Positions 49,401 to 59,880 of a DNA stretch of 64,000 nt are shown here, piece by piece. This DNA is from Anarhynchus alexandrinus (Eukaryota > Chordata > Aves > Charadriiformes > Charadriidae). The stretch spans positions 3,569,678 to 3,633,677 of the forward strand of contig VUYV01000003.1 in the NCBI GenBank assembly GCA_008711295.1, given 5' to 3'. The position numbers and the translations under genes were made by a program. Position 1 is the first letter of the stretch. The number at the start of each line of letters is the position of its first letter. The notes beneath the pieces are model-generated. The model did not search any database, was not told where the DNA came from, and saw only the letters and a program-made list of their open reading frames with translations.

Positions 49401-51943
49401 AGGAGTACTAGCCTGGTTCACTCGACAAAACATATAAACTTTGTAATTTCCTGTTCTCTTTTTTGAATTGTAACTTCTCAAGGTGTGGACAGATTTACTA
49501 GTAGAAAACAACTCAAGGCAAAAGCAGCAAAACTCAGTCACCAAAAGCAGTACACTGAAAACATCCAAAAATAAATCTATTTAACATAATTTAATTTGTA
49601 AAATAATTTAGAAGTAATATTAAAATGTAGACATAAGCCCAAAGGAAAATAAACCATCAGAAAGAATAAACTAATTATATGAAATACTTTCCATTTGACG
49701 TTAAACTATGCTAACGTTTTTCTTTTTTCCTGCTTAGAACTATATCAAGTACTTCTCCAACATCTTTTTACAGTACTACAATTGACATAGCAAGACTCTA
49801 CCACATTAAGGAGACTTTACATTTTAGCATTGTTCTCCCCAACTGACATCTGTTTTTCTTAAAATGATAAATGACTCTGTATTGTAAGAGTTGTTTACCA
49901 CACAATCAGAAGAAATCTCCAAACTCCATCTCCCAAAATACAATTTCATGTCTCTCCTACAAACACAAAGATTTTTTCCTGTACAGTTTTAATTCTGCCT
50001 CTAAAGCCAATTACAGTGATCTAATGATAAAATAATCTTTACCTAACAATAGAATATTTTTTTTCCCCTCTTGGAGATGCGTCCAGTGTAATCACCAATA
50101 CTAATATTATCGTAAGAGTTTTCAAAGGAATATCACCTCACATTTCTTGGCTTGTTGTATGTATTGCATGGGACTAAACAACAAACATTTCCATTTTGTG
50201 ATTGGGGTATTTCTATATTCAGCTTTTTATTTAGTCTTATTTACCCAATTTGTGATCACCTGGACTGCTACTGATTTCTTAGACTGAAAGGTTGCACATG
50301 CAAGAGATTTCAGGAATATACAACATCTTCAGAAAATTAAAGCCATTTAGTCATTTTAATTTGTCATAAGTTTCTTTTGTCAGAGCCTATACTAATTTCA
50401 CAAAATCTTACCACCCACTATAAACCCCTGGTTTATAACAAAGCAGAGTCAATAATCAACTGTAGCAGGAGAAAGCAAAGAAAAAATAATGGACAGTCAC
50501 CACTTTGGCCTGGGCTGACACAGACAGCACAAACTAAAAGAAACACAGAAGTCAGGAAAGATCATGACACTAATCATTAATTCTTTGCTAGTTTTGTGTC
50601 TAATGCCACAAGGGAGGCACAAATAATATCATCTGAAGAAGTGTCTGGTACTAACGAAAGATGTTCATGGAGTACAAGAGAGGCAGCATCACTCGAGAAC
50701 ATTTTTTCCTTTCAGCCTTCTCCCCTTAGACCCTGATCTTGCTAACTGCTCCAAAACAACACATCAAAGCACCTATGGGTAACTGATGAGAAGTGGGGCA
50801 ATCTCAAAGCAGCAACTTGGAGGGTTCAGCCTGACAACAGCTAGTAAAGCAAGTAAATACGATTTTAAAAGAAGTAGTGAAAGGTTAAGAAGCTACAGCT
50901 TTGTAAGCATTATTGACACTTCTACGTTCATGCAGTGTCTGCTATCAGAAATTCCTTCTGCTGTATTAGTGTAAGGTACTAGAAGGAAAGAAAGAAGCCA
51001 GGTGATTGCTTCCTTCGGTTTAGCAAGAGTATCACAATGGGTTAATTCACAAGTTTCTCCATGCAACAGTTGGCTCTTCTGATCACCTGAGACAAGAAAG
51101 CCAACCAGTTGACATGCATCTGCATGATAAGGTAATGTCAGTAGGGCAGTAAGAACTGGCTTGTTACCACCTCAGCTTTCCAGCTTAGCTGACCCCAGCA
51201 GTCTTTACTCTGGAGAAAGAGAAGCACAGACAAAAGAACACGTCTTTCTACTATAAGGATGGAACAGTCCTTACCACAACACATGTGACTTGAGAGAAGG
51301 CATACATACAAAACTTAGATTAGACATGAACATTTAGGCTACCAACATCAAGTGAGAGGGGAATCTTGCATAAATGGCAAGAGCAAGACAAGATGTATTC
51401 ACTTAGGAAGCCTAGAGTTTTGTTATCAACATCTCCCCGCAGATCAGCAGCCAACCAGCCATGTTGAGTAAACAGAAGGAGGAAGTACAGTTCAACTCAA
51501 GATACTTTTTTTACAGGGATAGGCTGTTCACCCTTATCCCAAGGAACTTTGACACAGCCTAGTAACTCAACTGAAGAACTCAGTACAATTTCCTAAACTT
51601 CTCAGATCAGACAGCCAACACTACAGTTTGGTACACAGAGATCTCATGCCCTGCAAGGCCACAGATGCATAAGTTAGTAAGCAGATGGGGAGACAGCCTA
51701 AATTATGCTTTTTAAACTGTTAATCCCAACAATACTCAAAACTACATAACACAGATTTCAATTGTCTCCTATTTTTAATAATGACTAATATCCACTAATG
51801 AGCAAGAAATATACCGAGAAGTCAGATCATCAATTCTCCTATTTGAAACATTACACCTAAAAAAGGTTTTTTAACCTGTTTTTCCCAAAAAACAAACAAA
51901 AGGACACAGGACTGGTCATCATGACATGAGAGAGACAGACAAA
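46401..51943. other. Unique AT-rich DNA, no gene seen
   Basis: No gene or interspersed repeat is recognised. Less AT-rich patches occur at 47340-47500 and 48430-48600. An A-rich patch lies at 46862-46895, an A15 run with a following T9 at 48226-48277, and a single ambiguous base at 48281. The frames in these patches (47299-47600, 48522-48731) have no domain or family resemblance. Confidence 0.6.
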
Positions 51944-51968
51944 GTGTACGTGCATGCATATGCATGTA
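51944..51968. other. 25-bp alternating purine-pyrimidine run with 14-bp palindrome
   Basis: Strict purine-pyrimidine alternation from 51944 to 51968 contains the perfect palindrome CATGCATATGCATG (51953-51966). It sits only about 8 bases outside the 3' end of the CR1 at 51977. Such DNA can adopt Z-form or a cruciform. Confidence 0.8.
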
Positions 51969-51976
51969 AGTGTATA

Positions 51977-53142
51977 TATCATAGAATCATACAATAGTTT
52001 GGGTTGGAAGTGACGTTTAAGAGTCACCTACTCCAACCTCCCCTGCAATGAGCAGAGACATCTTCAACTCAGAAGTCCCATCCAACCTGATCTTGAATGT
52101 TGCCAGGGATGGGACACCTACCACCTCTCTGGGAAACCTGTTCCAGTGTTTCACTACCCTTATTGCAAAAAAATGTCTTCCTTATATCTAGTCTGAATCT
52201 ACCCTTCTCTAGTTTAAAATCATTACCCCTCATCCTATCCCAATAGGCCCTGCTATAAAGTCTGTGCCCATTTTTCTTCTGAGCCCCCTTTAAGTACTGA
52301 AAGGCTGCTATAAGGTCTCCCCAGAGCCTTCTCTTCTCCAGGCTGAACAACCCCAACTCTTTCAGCCTGTCCTCATAGGAGAGGTGCTCCAGTCCTCTGA
52401 TCATCTTTGTGGCCCTCCTCTGGACCCGCTCTAACAGGCCCACATCTTTTCTGGGGTGAGGGCTCCAGAGCTGGATGCAGCACTCCAGGTCGAGTCTCAC
52501 AAGTGCAGAGTAGAGGGGCAGAATCACCTCCCTTGACCTGCTGGCCACACTTGACACAGACCAGGACATGGTTGGCTTTTTGATCTGCGAGAGCACATTG
52601 CTGGCTCATGTCCAGCTTTTCATCTACCAGTACCCCCACGTCCTTCTCAGCAGGGCTGCTCTCAATCCCTTCATCGCACAGCCTGTCTTGATACAGGGTG
52701 TTGCCCCAACCCAGGTGCAGGACCTTGCACTTGGCCTTGCTGAACCTCATGAGGTTCACATGGGCCCACTTCTCAAGCCTGTCCAGGTCCTTCTGGATGG
52801 CATCCCATCCCTCAGGCATGTGAACTGCAACACTCAGCTTGGTGTTGTCAGCAAACTTGCTGAGGCTGCACTCAATCCCACTGTGTATATCATTGATGAA
52901 GATATTAAACAGTCCTGGTCCCAGTACAGACCCCTGAGGGACACCACTTGTCACCAATCTCCACCTGAACATTGAGCCATTGACCACTACCCTCTGGGTT
53001 CAATCATCGAACCAATTCCTCATCCACTGAACAGTCCCATTCATCAAATCCATATCTCTCCAATTTAGAGAGAAGGATGTTGTGGAAGATCACGTCAAAG
53101 GCCTTACAGAAGTCCAGACAGATGACATCCATAGCAAGGGCT
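51977..53142 (-). mobile_element. Long CR1 LINE fragment, 3' end complete
   Basis: Read on the minus strand it covers CR1 from reverse transcriptase motif A through the ORF2 C-terminus, 3' UTR and the terminal ATGATTCTATGAT-type tail (51977-51990). At about 1.17 kb it is the longest CR1 here. The 5' break is at about 53142, in a CATATATACACATATATG stretch. Two frameshifts and a changed catalytic residue make it inactive. Together with the plus-strand CR1 at 44446 it forms an inverted pair about 7 kb apart, sharing the ORF2 C-terminal region. Confidence 0.95.
52069..53140 (-). pseudogene. CR1 reverse transcriptase remnant with mutated active site
   Basis: Reading from 53140 leftwards: motif A region VICLDFCKAFDVIFHNILLSK (the first catalytic Asp, in LDF, is kept), LERYGFDEW, then after a frame change near 53030, [20 protein letters not shown] (motif B) and KFADNTKL at the catalytic motif C. 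Most relatives have FADD or YADD there; the second Asp is Asn (codon 52844-52846). The C-terminal part continues as [13 protein letters not shown], then changes frame near 52565 to [20 protein letters not shown] and [30 protein letters not shown] last frameshift falls at the A7 run near 52167-52173. The enzyme would copy CR1 RNA at a nicked target; this copy cannot. Confidence 0.9.
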
Positions 53143-55504
53143 TCATATATACACATATATGTATGAGTATAGCTATCACATTTTTCAGAAGAAACGTTGG
53201 ACCTTTGCTTTATGGCTTTTAACATAGCAGAAGACAATAATCTGACATGCCATAGCCAAATAAGAGTCAAGTTTTTGCCATACATTTCTGTGGATGCATA
53301 GAACAGGCAGCCACTGCAGTGTGCTGTTATGCTCAGAGATCAGAACTGTTACATTGCTCAGCCATATAAGTTCATCTTTAGAAAGATTGATGTGACACTG
53401 AGCACATTGACAGAGCCCGCTGAACCAATGTATACAGCCATATTGCACTCTGGCCAAGAGCGAAGAGGGAACACAATCACACTGAACTACTTGAGAAAGT
53501 GATGAGGGTGCTTATGAGGGAACGCAAAGCTAGATTTAGCAATACTTTATTAGGTACTCAGTTCTTTCATTTTGCTAGGTACTCTCCTATGGAGAATTTT
53601 TTCCCTGTTGCTCAGAGTGCTTCCTTATCTTTCAACAAATCATCCATCACAACTGGCCAGATATTGAATTGTATGGGTACCAGCATAGATGCACTGTCTA
53701 TAGTTATGATATTGCCTGCCTCCTCAGCTTGTAAATTCAGAAAAAATAAAAAAAAAATAGTTATTCTCTTCTAAAAGTTAGGCGTCTGCAGTGCCAACTA
53801 GTACAATAATAAACATCTGGTATTTTATATACACAATGAGGAGGGGGTTTAATATATACATAGTACTTATAGATTCTCAGATTTAAACATATACATGTAA
53901 CCAAATGTGTATGCACATGTAAACATCCAGTTAAGAAGTCTGACAGGCAACAAATCCTTTTTGCACCAGTTATTCAGGCTCCAATCATTCAGCAATATTA
54001 CCAATGCATAAAAACGCCAATACCGCTATTACAACAAACGAAGACGTGTGGCTATTGATTGTGGCAACCATAGTTCTATGTTGTCGTCAGTGCAAACGTG
54101 CCTTTCTTATCCTTTTACTGCCAAGAAGCACAAGAACAACAGAGCTGGTTACAATCACCCAAGCTACATAAAGCCCTGTTCAAACAGTATAGTTCTGTAC
54201 TATAGCCACAGTATAACCAACCACTGTGAACTACTAGCTATATATTATGCATACGTTTAATAACATTCATACACTGAATGTATCAAGATAGAGACCAGGC
54301 TTTTTTTCCATGAGTTGAGGAACTGGAGGGCTAGGTCCTATATCAAGTCAGAGAGTTTTGATGATGGATGATCTTTTGGATCTTTTCTATTGAAGCATAG
54401 CATAGAAAAATATGGAAAAGTGCTTGTTGGAAAAACAAGTGTAATAAATGAGTGATGAAGGTTGTCATCCATAGCATTATGATCACAAATGTGTAGCTGT
54501 ATACATTAATGTATCCTAGCTATATTAATATACCATAGGTATATTAGATATGTAACTTAAGTACATCAAGACAGGCTTCGGACAGACCTTATAATATTTG
54601 ATCTGTGAGCAGAAGTGATGTAGTCTGTTTGGGTTTTTTTTATTTTTTTATTATAAGTCTGACTACGAACTGTAGGCCAAGTTCATGGTACAAATACCTG
54701 CATCAAGGAGCTAATAAGGTGCATACGGCTACTCCATCACAGTATCTTTCAGCATTCTGTAATCATCTATTAGGTCCTTCTTGAGAACTATTTATAAAAA
54801 AAAAAAATTTAGTTTACCTTCTAGTTTCCCTACAGTAGAAAATGACTTACCAAACCTACTTCTCACCATAAGTTTAAGGGGAATAAAGGAAATTAAGGTG
54901 ATGCTTTTAAACTAGTCTTCGTAGGCAGTTTTGAGTATAAATCCATATACGCTCCTAGGAAGCCATTCACAGGAAAAAGCTGGTATTTTCAGTAAAAAAA
55001 AAATTAAAAATCTTAAGGGTCTGCACCACATAATATTAAAAAAAAAAGAAAAGAACTAAATGTATTGAATGAACATTGATCACATGATTTTGAAGACTGG
55101 CAGCTACTTCTAGCTTGATTTCTGCTAAGCCTGCAAACACATTTTCGCAACTTATTCTGAAACGCTTTCCTCACTAACAGATCTGAAAAATTCCACCCAC
55201 TCTAAAGCAATCTTCTTAAGTGGTAAGACAGGGCAGAATTTGTTTTCTTCATATTTATAACCATGGTAAATAGCTGATGATAAAATTTTGTTCTTGAGCT
55301 TTCACAATAATTTTGCAAGGTGGTCATGAAGCATGTAGGCACACAATGAAAATGTCAGAGAATGTGATTTTTCCTTCCAAAATAAAACATATGGCGTTAA
55401 ATTTTACCTAGTGCACATTTTGAAACAAGCGTATAAATTTTTGGCTAAATGTGCAAATTGTAATACAAATATAAAGACACTATTTTTAGTAATGTTTATG
55501 TTCT

Positions 55505-55529
55505 TGTGCATATGTAACACATATGCACA
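55505..55529. repeat. Perfect 11-bp inverted repeat, 3-base loop
   Basis: TGTGCATATGT (55505-55515) and ACATATGCACA (55519-55529) are exact reverse complements around AAC. The stem contains two CATATG E-box palindromes. The short loop makes it a good cruciform or hairpin candidate. No function is known. Confidence 0.85.
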
Positions 55530-56462
55530 GCACCTGTAGGCAGATAAGCCAGGCATAGTGATCACCATGCAAATTAGCAGAATTTTCTTTCTACATTAAG
55601 ATTAATCTTAATTCTTATTATTATGCAGGGAGAGAAGTATTTAAATTCTGTCGACAAAAAGATTAATTATTTTCCAGTTATTTGCATTCATTTCAGCAGC
55701 TCTCAGTTTACCCCATGTAATTACTTCATAAACAGGAAATTCAATACATTTGTATCAATTATTATTGTGAAGATGAAATATTACTTATTCTCACTGTTAC
55801 ACTTCACGAGGCAATGCTTTTCACTCTACATAATTATTAGCAGTTTGACAATAATTACATAACTTCAGTGAACAGTGAAGAAATCAGTTTAATTCCTTCA
55901 TTTTTTCTTTTTAGCATACGATAGAATTCTGTGTCTTGAACTATGACTTCTATAGTTCAATATGTAACATTGCCTACATAAGCAATTTAATATGCTGAAA
56001 AATGCCTCTTTAATTTTATCCATTGTATGGTTTCCCAAATCCACTATCAACTGTATTAATTAGTATTTAGATTAAGAGAATAAGTGACTTACAAAAACAC
56101 AAAAATATTTACTCATCTGTTGTGCCAACTGTTTTTTGATTTTGTTTTTTTTTAAACTTCACATAGGATTTTCAAAACTCTTCTTTACATCAAAAGTGAA
56201 AATAAGTGAAAATAACGTAGCTTTCAGAGTCACATAAAAACACCTTATGTGCTTTACAAATACACTTCCTGAAACAGTCATCAAGCGTTGATTATTGTTT
56301 TTTTTCCTTTTAATTTAATTAGCAACCATAAGGAATATGAACAGCACTTGAATGGTTAGCTTAAAACCCAACATTAACAGCCGAATAAAACTTAGCACTT
56401 TGCAAGGAAACATGATCCAGCATGACTGCCAGTAGCAAGAATATCTCATAAACAAAACCAAA

Positions 56463-56465
<3 letters not shown>

Positions 56466-56498
<33 letters not shown>
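56466..56498 (+). repeat. A33 homopolymer
   Basis: An uninterrupted run of 33 A. No retroposed sequence is recognisable to its left, so there is no support for a processed-pseudogene tail. Its length in the assembly may be inaccurate. Confidence 0.9.
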
Positions 56499-56499
<1 letters not shown>

Positions 56500-56845
56500 A
56501 GAGTTTTCAGGGAGGGGGGAGAGGACCCACAACACTAAAAGCCTCTCAAAATCCAAAGCCTTGAATAGTTTCTAGAACCTTAAAACCTGGAAAGTAGCTT
56601 AAATTGTTGGACTGTTTCAATATCAATATTCCTAAACTAGCTCTGTAATTGAGTATTACCTCCCCCTGCTGCTTCACTTAAGCTTGAACATTACCACCAT
56701 GCTCTATATACTTTGGTGTTTTCTGGTATCACACATGCGTGTCACTAGTTAGTACTTGCATCTTTATGAGAGTTACAGAGTATTTCAATATTGTTTTTTG
56801 TGAGCAGCAAGGAAAGTTGTAGGGCAAAAGAATCTGATACAATGA

Positions 56846-56850
56846 ACAGA
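56846..56850. repeat. Left target-site duplication of LTR 56851
   Basis: ACAGA, matched by ACAGG (57439-57443) on the other side with one difference. A 5-bp duplication is typical of ERVL-type and some other retroviral integrases. Confidence 0.55.
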
Positions 56851-56981
56851 TGTCATGGTTTAACCCCAGCTGGCAACCAAGCACCATGCAGCCGCTCCAT
56901 CACTCCTCCCATTTGGCATGGGGGAGAGAATCAGAAGAGTAAAAGTGAGAAAAAAAACCTCATGGGTTGAGATAAAGGCAG

Positions 56982-56987
56982 TTTAAT
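56982..56987 (-). terminator. LTR poly(A) signal
   Basis: ATTAAA on the minus strand, about 185 bases downstream of the TATA box, as expected for the end of the R region. Confidence 0.6.
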
Positions 56988-57170
56988 AAGTAAAGGAAAA
57001 GCCCTGCATGCAAGCAAAGCAAAACAGGGAATTCATTCACTACTTCCCATCAGCAGGCAGGTGTTCAGATATCTGTGGGAAAGCACGGCTCCATCACACA
57101 TAATGGGTTTGGGAAGACAAAATGCCATAACTTCGAATGTATTCACCCTTCCTTCTTCTTACCCCAACTG

Positions 57171-57191
57171 TATATAACGTGCATGACATCA
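57171..57191 (-). promoter_or_regulatory. LTR core promoter: CRE-like site and TATA box
   Basis: On the minus strand, TGATGTCA (57184-57191) differs by one base from the cAMP response element TGACGTCA and lies just upstream of TATATA (57171-57176). In the related LTR at 38263 the same site is degraded. This is the probable U3 promoter of the LTR. Confidence 0.6.
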
Positions 57192-57438
57192 TATGGTATG
57201 GAATATCCCTTTGATCTATTGGCGTCAGCTGTCCCAGCTGTGTCTCCTCCCAACTTTTTGTGCATTCCCAGCCCATTTGCTGGTGGGGTGGTGTGAGGAG
57301 CAGAAAAGGCCCCAACTGCTTAGCAACAACCAAAACCATCAGTGTGCTATCAACACCATTCTCAACCCAAATCCAAAACATAGCACTATACCAGCTGCTA
57401 GTAAGACAGTCAACTCTATCCCAGCTGAAACCAAGACA

Positions 57439-59428
57439 ACAGGGTTCCTTTATATGAGAGCATGATTACACAGAGAAACCCTACAATTTATTCTATATTT
57501 TAATAAAAGTTCCTCTTGTAGTTCCTCTTATATTTCTCATATATTTGCCACCTTACAACAGGTGAAGGTAGAGAGATACACTGGAGGAAACCAAGCCTTA
57601 AATATAAAAGTCTTGACAGAGTAAGACAGAAAAATGCAAGCAGATAACAAGGCTAAAAATATACATAATAAATACTGTACAGATACAGTAAAAATGCAGA
57701 TAAAAACAATATTGCTTCTTTTTTCCCTTGAAACCTAGTTTCAGGTCTTCTACACTAAAAGTTTTAGAGAAACTAAAGTAAAATTACAGCAGGATTCCAG
57801 AATTAGGTCTCTATGAAAGAGAAAGTATTAGAAAAGATCCTGTGGGATTAAAAGTTTTATGTATTTCTCTCTCCAATTCTAACAACATCATCTCATTTCA
57901 CCCAAAAAGAAGAAAACTTGGAAGGAAAAGATTCAAGGTAAATTACCAAAATCTGTTCTCAATGGTTTTTGGCTCTTTCAGAAGTCCAAGGTAAGTGAGA
58001 TTTGTCATTTAAACATGGTTATGTAAAAGCAGATGGCTCCCTGATAAAGGGCAACAATTTTACAAGTAATTTTTCCACGACTTAATGATTTATAATTACT
58101 GGTAGGAAGAAGACAAGAACCATCAGAAATTCAAAATAAAATATAATAAATAAGAAGGATGAGGCATACTAGCATAAATGCAACTGTCAAAAGAAGTCAC
58201 TATGAATGTAGGGATTTATGAAGAGAAATTAAATGCAAAATGAAAACAGTTTGACAAGTAGATTTAGCAAGTGATGATTTTATCACTGAAAATCATGAAC
58301 AGAATATCTGGTTCAACAACCACTAGTGAACTGCAATTCATATTAAACCATTGTTTTGCTTATAAAATTTTGTTCTTTAGCAAATTGCTAGAGTAATAAA
58401 CTCTCCTTTTAATTTCAGAGATCATCTCTTACAAATTCCACATTATAATTACCCTTGTTTTGGGCTCAAGATGTTTCAGAGAGAAATTATACTGACATGA
58501 TATTTGTTGGTTGAGCTGATAAGACAAAAAACACCCAAAACTATATATATAAAGCCTTCTTCCTAAACAATTAGTCCTGCCTTTGCCCAAGTTTCTTTTA
58601 CGGTAACAGATTAGACGTGTTACAAGTAGAAACCTGAAAGGGGCCAAGTAGCTTTAAGAGTAGCAAAAAGTACTTTGTTGTTGGTGATTATGAACAAGGT
58701 CTTTAAATAGCACTTTGTTTTTAGTATATTCTACAGACTGTTACTGAAGAATATTGGTCTATATTCTTTACCAGAGCAATTAAAAAAATTGTCAGGAATA
58801 ATCTCATTTTCTTCTGGATTCCTAAAGCAAAGACCTTTCATTTACCTCTGATTAAATGTTAGAGGACTTTTTCCATGAGCTTGAAGCGATTTCAAATAAA
58901 TAAGTATTTCCAAGTGTGAATATAACTTCAAAGGCTGACGCATCATATCCCTAAAGATATCATTCAACCTAGAGTTAGGTACTTGCCCAAGTGCCTTTTT
59001 TTCTCCTTGATATATTTTTATTGTATTTAACATCTGAGGTAGAAAGAAGTGCAACATATATTTTTTGGTATTGATGAAAAAAGTCAAAGATCCAGTTTAT
59101 ACAAGCCAGTATCACTTTGTCCTCAGTAAAGTAGCTGTGAAAAGTCAATGTTAACATTCATATAGCCAAAAAGAGCCTTTTTTTCTTTACAGATTAGCTG
59201 GAACACCCACACATCAGGCAGCAACTTGGTCAGAGAATTTATTGTGCTCCAATTCAGAGCATCATGGTCTTTCCTACTTTCACCTGAAATACTGCACACT
59301 GCTTAATTCCAAGTAAATGATTCCGACCTTACTGTCTGAGCCAGCATAGCAAACTGTACATTCCCAAGAGATTAGCACAGAAACATGTTTATACTTCAGC
59401 CGCAGTCAGCAGCATGAGCTGGTAGCAA
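57439..59428. other. Unique AT-rich DNA, no gene seen
   Basis: No gene, RNA gene or interspersed repeat is recognised. Short open frames (58429-58647, 58842-59087) have no protein features. A small TA run lies near 58542-58550. Confidence 0.6.
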
Positions 59429-59880
59429 GTGTTAACAGGAGCACATCCAGGAGGCTGAGGGAAGGGATTAGTCCCCCGTACTCAGTGCTAGTGAGACAGC
59501 ATTTAGAATACTCCATCCAGTTTTTGACCCCAAGTACAAGGCAGATGTTGAACAACTGGGTCACGTTCAGTGGGGGAGACTAAGTCAAGCTCTTTCCCTG
59601 TGGGAAGGAGCTCTTTCCGGAGGTGGAAGATGAGAGACAATGAACATAAATTGAAACAAAAAAGATTGTGATTTTATATAAGGAGGGATGGGGGAGGGGG
59701 GAAGGGATTCGCTATGGGGTTAATTAAGCAGCAGAACAAGTTTCACAAAGAGATTGTGCAGTTTCCATCGTTGTAGGTTTTCAAGACCTGGTCTCAATTC
59801 TGTGTTGATCCTGCTTTGAGCAAGAAGTTAGACTAGGTGACCTCCTCAGGCCCCTCTAAACCTGAATTAGTCTATGATTG
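59429..59880 (+). mobile_element. Old, diverged CR1 LINE 3' fragment
   Basis: Recognisable blocks in order are GTGTTAACAGGAGCACATCC (59429-59448), CCCCGTACTCAGTGCTAGTG (start near 59474), AAATTGAAACAAAAAAGA (about 59648), TTGTGCAGTTTCCATC (59754), GGTTTTCAAGACC (about 59777), and the 3' end GGTGACCTCCTCAGGCCC through CCTGAATTAGTCTATGATTG (59837-59880). The middle is shortened by deletion: the segment coding RGLEHL...FSLEKR is gone. ORF2 is not readable. It belongs to an older subfamily than the copies at 2212 or 51977. A G-rich stretch inside (59685-59706) is not part of typical CR1. Confidence 0.85.
59685..59706 (+). other. G-quadruplex motif inside old CR1
   Basis: GGG, GGGGG, GGGGGG and GGG are separated by loops AT, A and AA. 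This meets the standard four-run pattern with very short loops. The corresponding CR1 region is normally A-rich, so the G runs arose in this copy. Confidence 0.75.

Larger units (their letters stand above)
53143..56850. other. Unique AT-rich DNA, no gene seen
   Basis: No gene is recognised. It holds a perfect 11-bp inverted repeat at 55505-55529 and an uninterrupted A33 run at 56466-56498. T-rich and A-rich low-complexity patches occur near 54634-54652, 54797-54811 and 55038-55054. Short frames show no protein features. No interspersed repeat is evident. Confidence 0.6.
56851..57438 (-). mobile_element. Solo LTR of an avian endogenous retrovirus
   Basis: On the minus strand it starts TGTCTTGGTTTCAGCTGGGA and ends CAGCTGGGGTTAAACCATGA plus CA, the same family as 38263-38760 in the same orientation. 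Minus-strand signals in order are a CRE-like TGATGTCA (57184-57191), a TATA box TATATA (57171-57176), and a poly(A) signal ATTAAA (56982-56987), followed by the family's TTTATCTCAACCCATGAG block. At 588 bp it is longer than the 38263 copy, which has deletions. Nearly matching 5-bp flanks (ACAGA/ACAGG) support one clean insertion. No viral genes adjoin it. Confidence 0.92.

Noticed and set aside
56466..56498. A33 run considered as the tail of a processed pseudogene
   Set aside because: No retroposed coding or RNA sequence upstream and no flanking target duplication seen.
38263..57438. The two same-family LTRs considered as the two ends of one provirus
   Set aside because: They are about 18 kb apart, with no viral genes but with unrelated unique DNA and other repeats between them; the LTR at 56851 also has its own target duplication.
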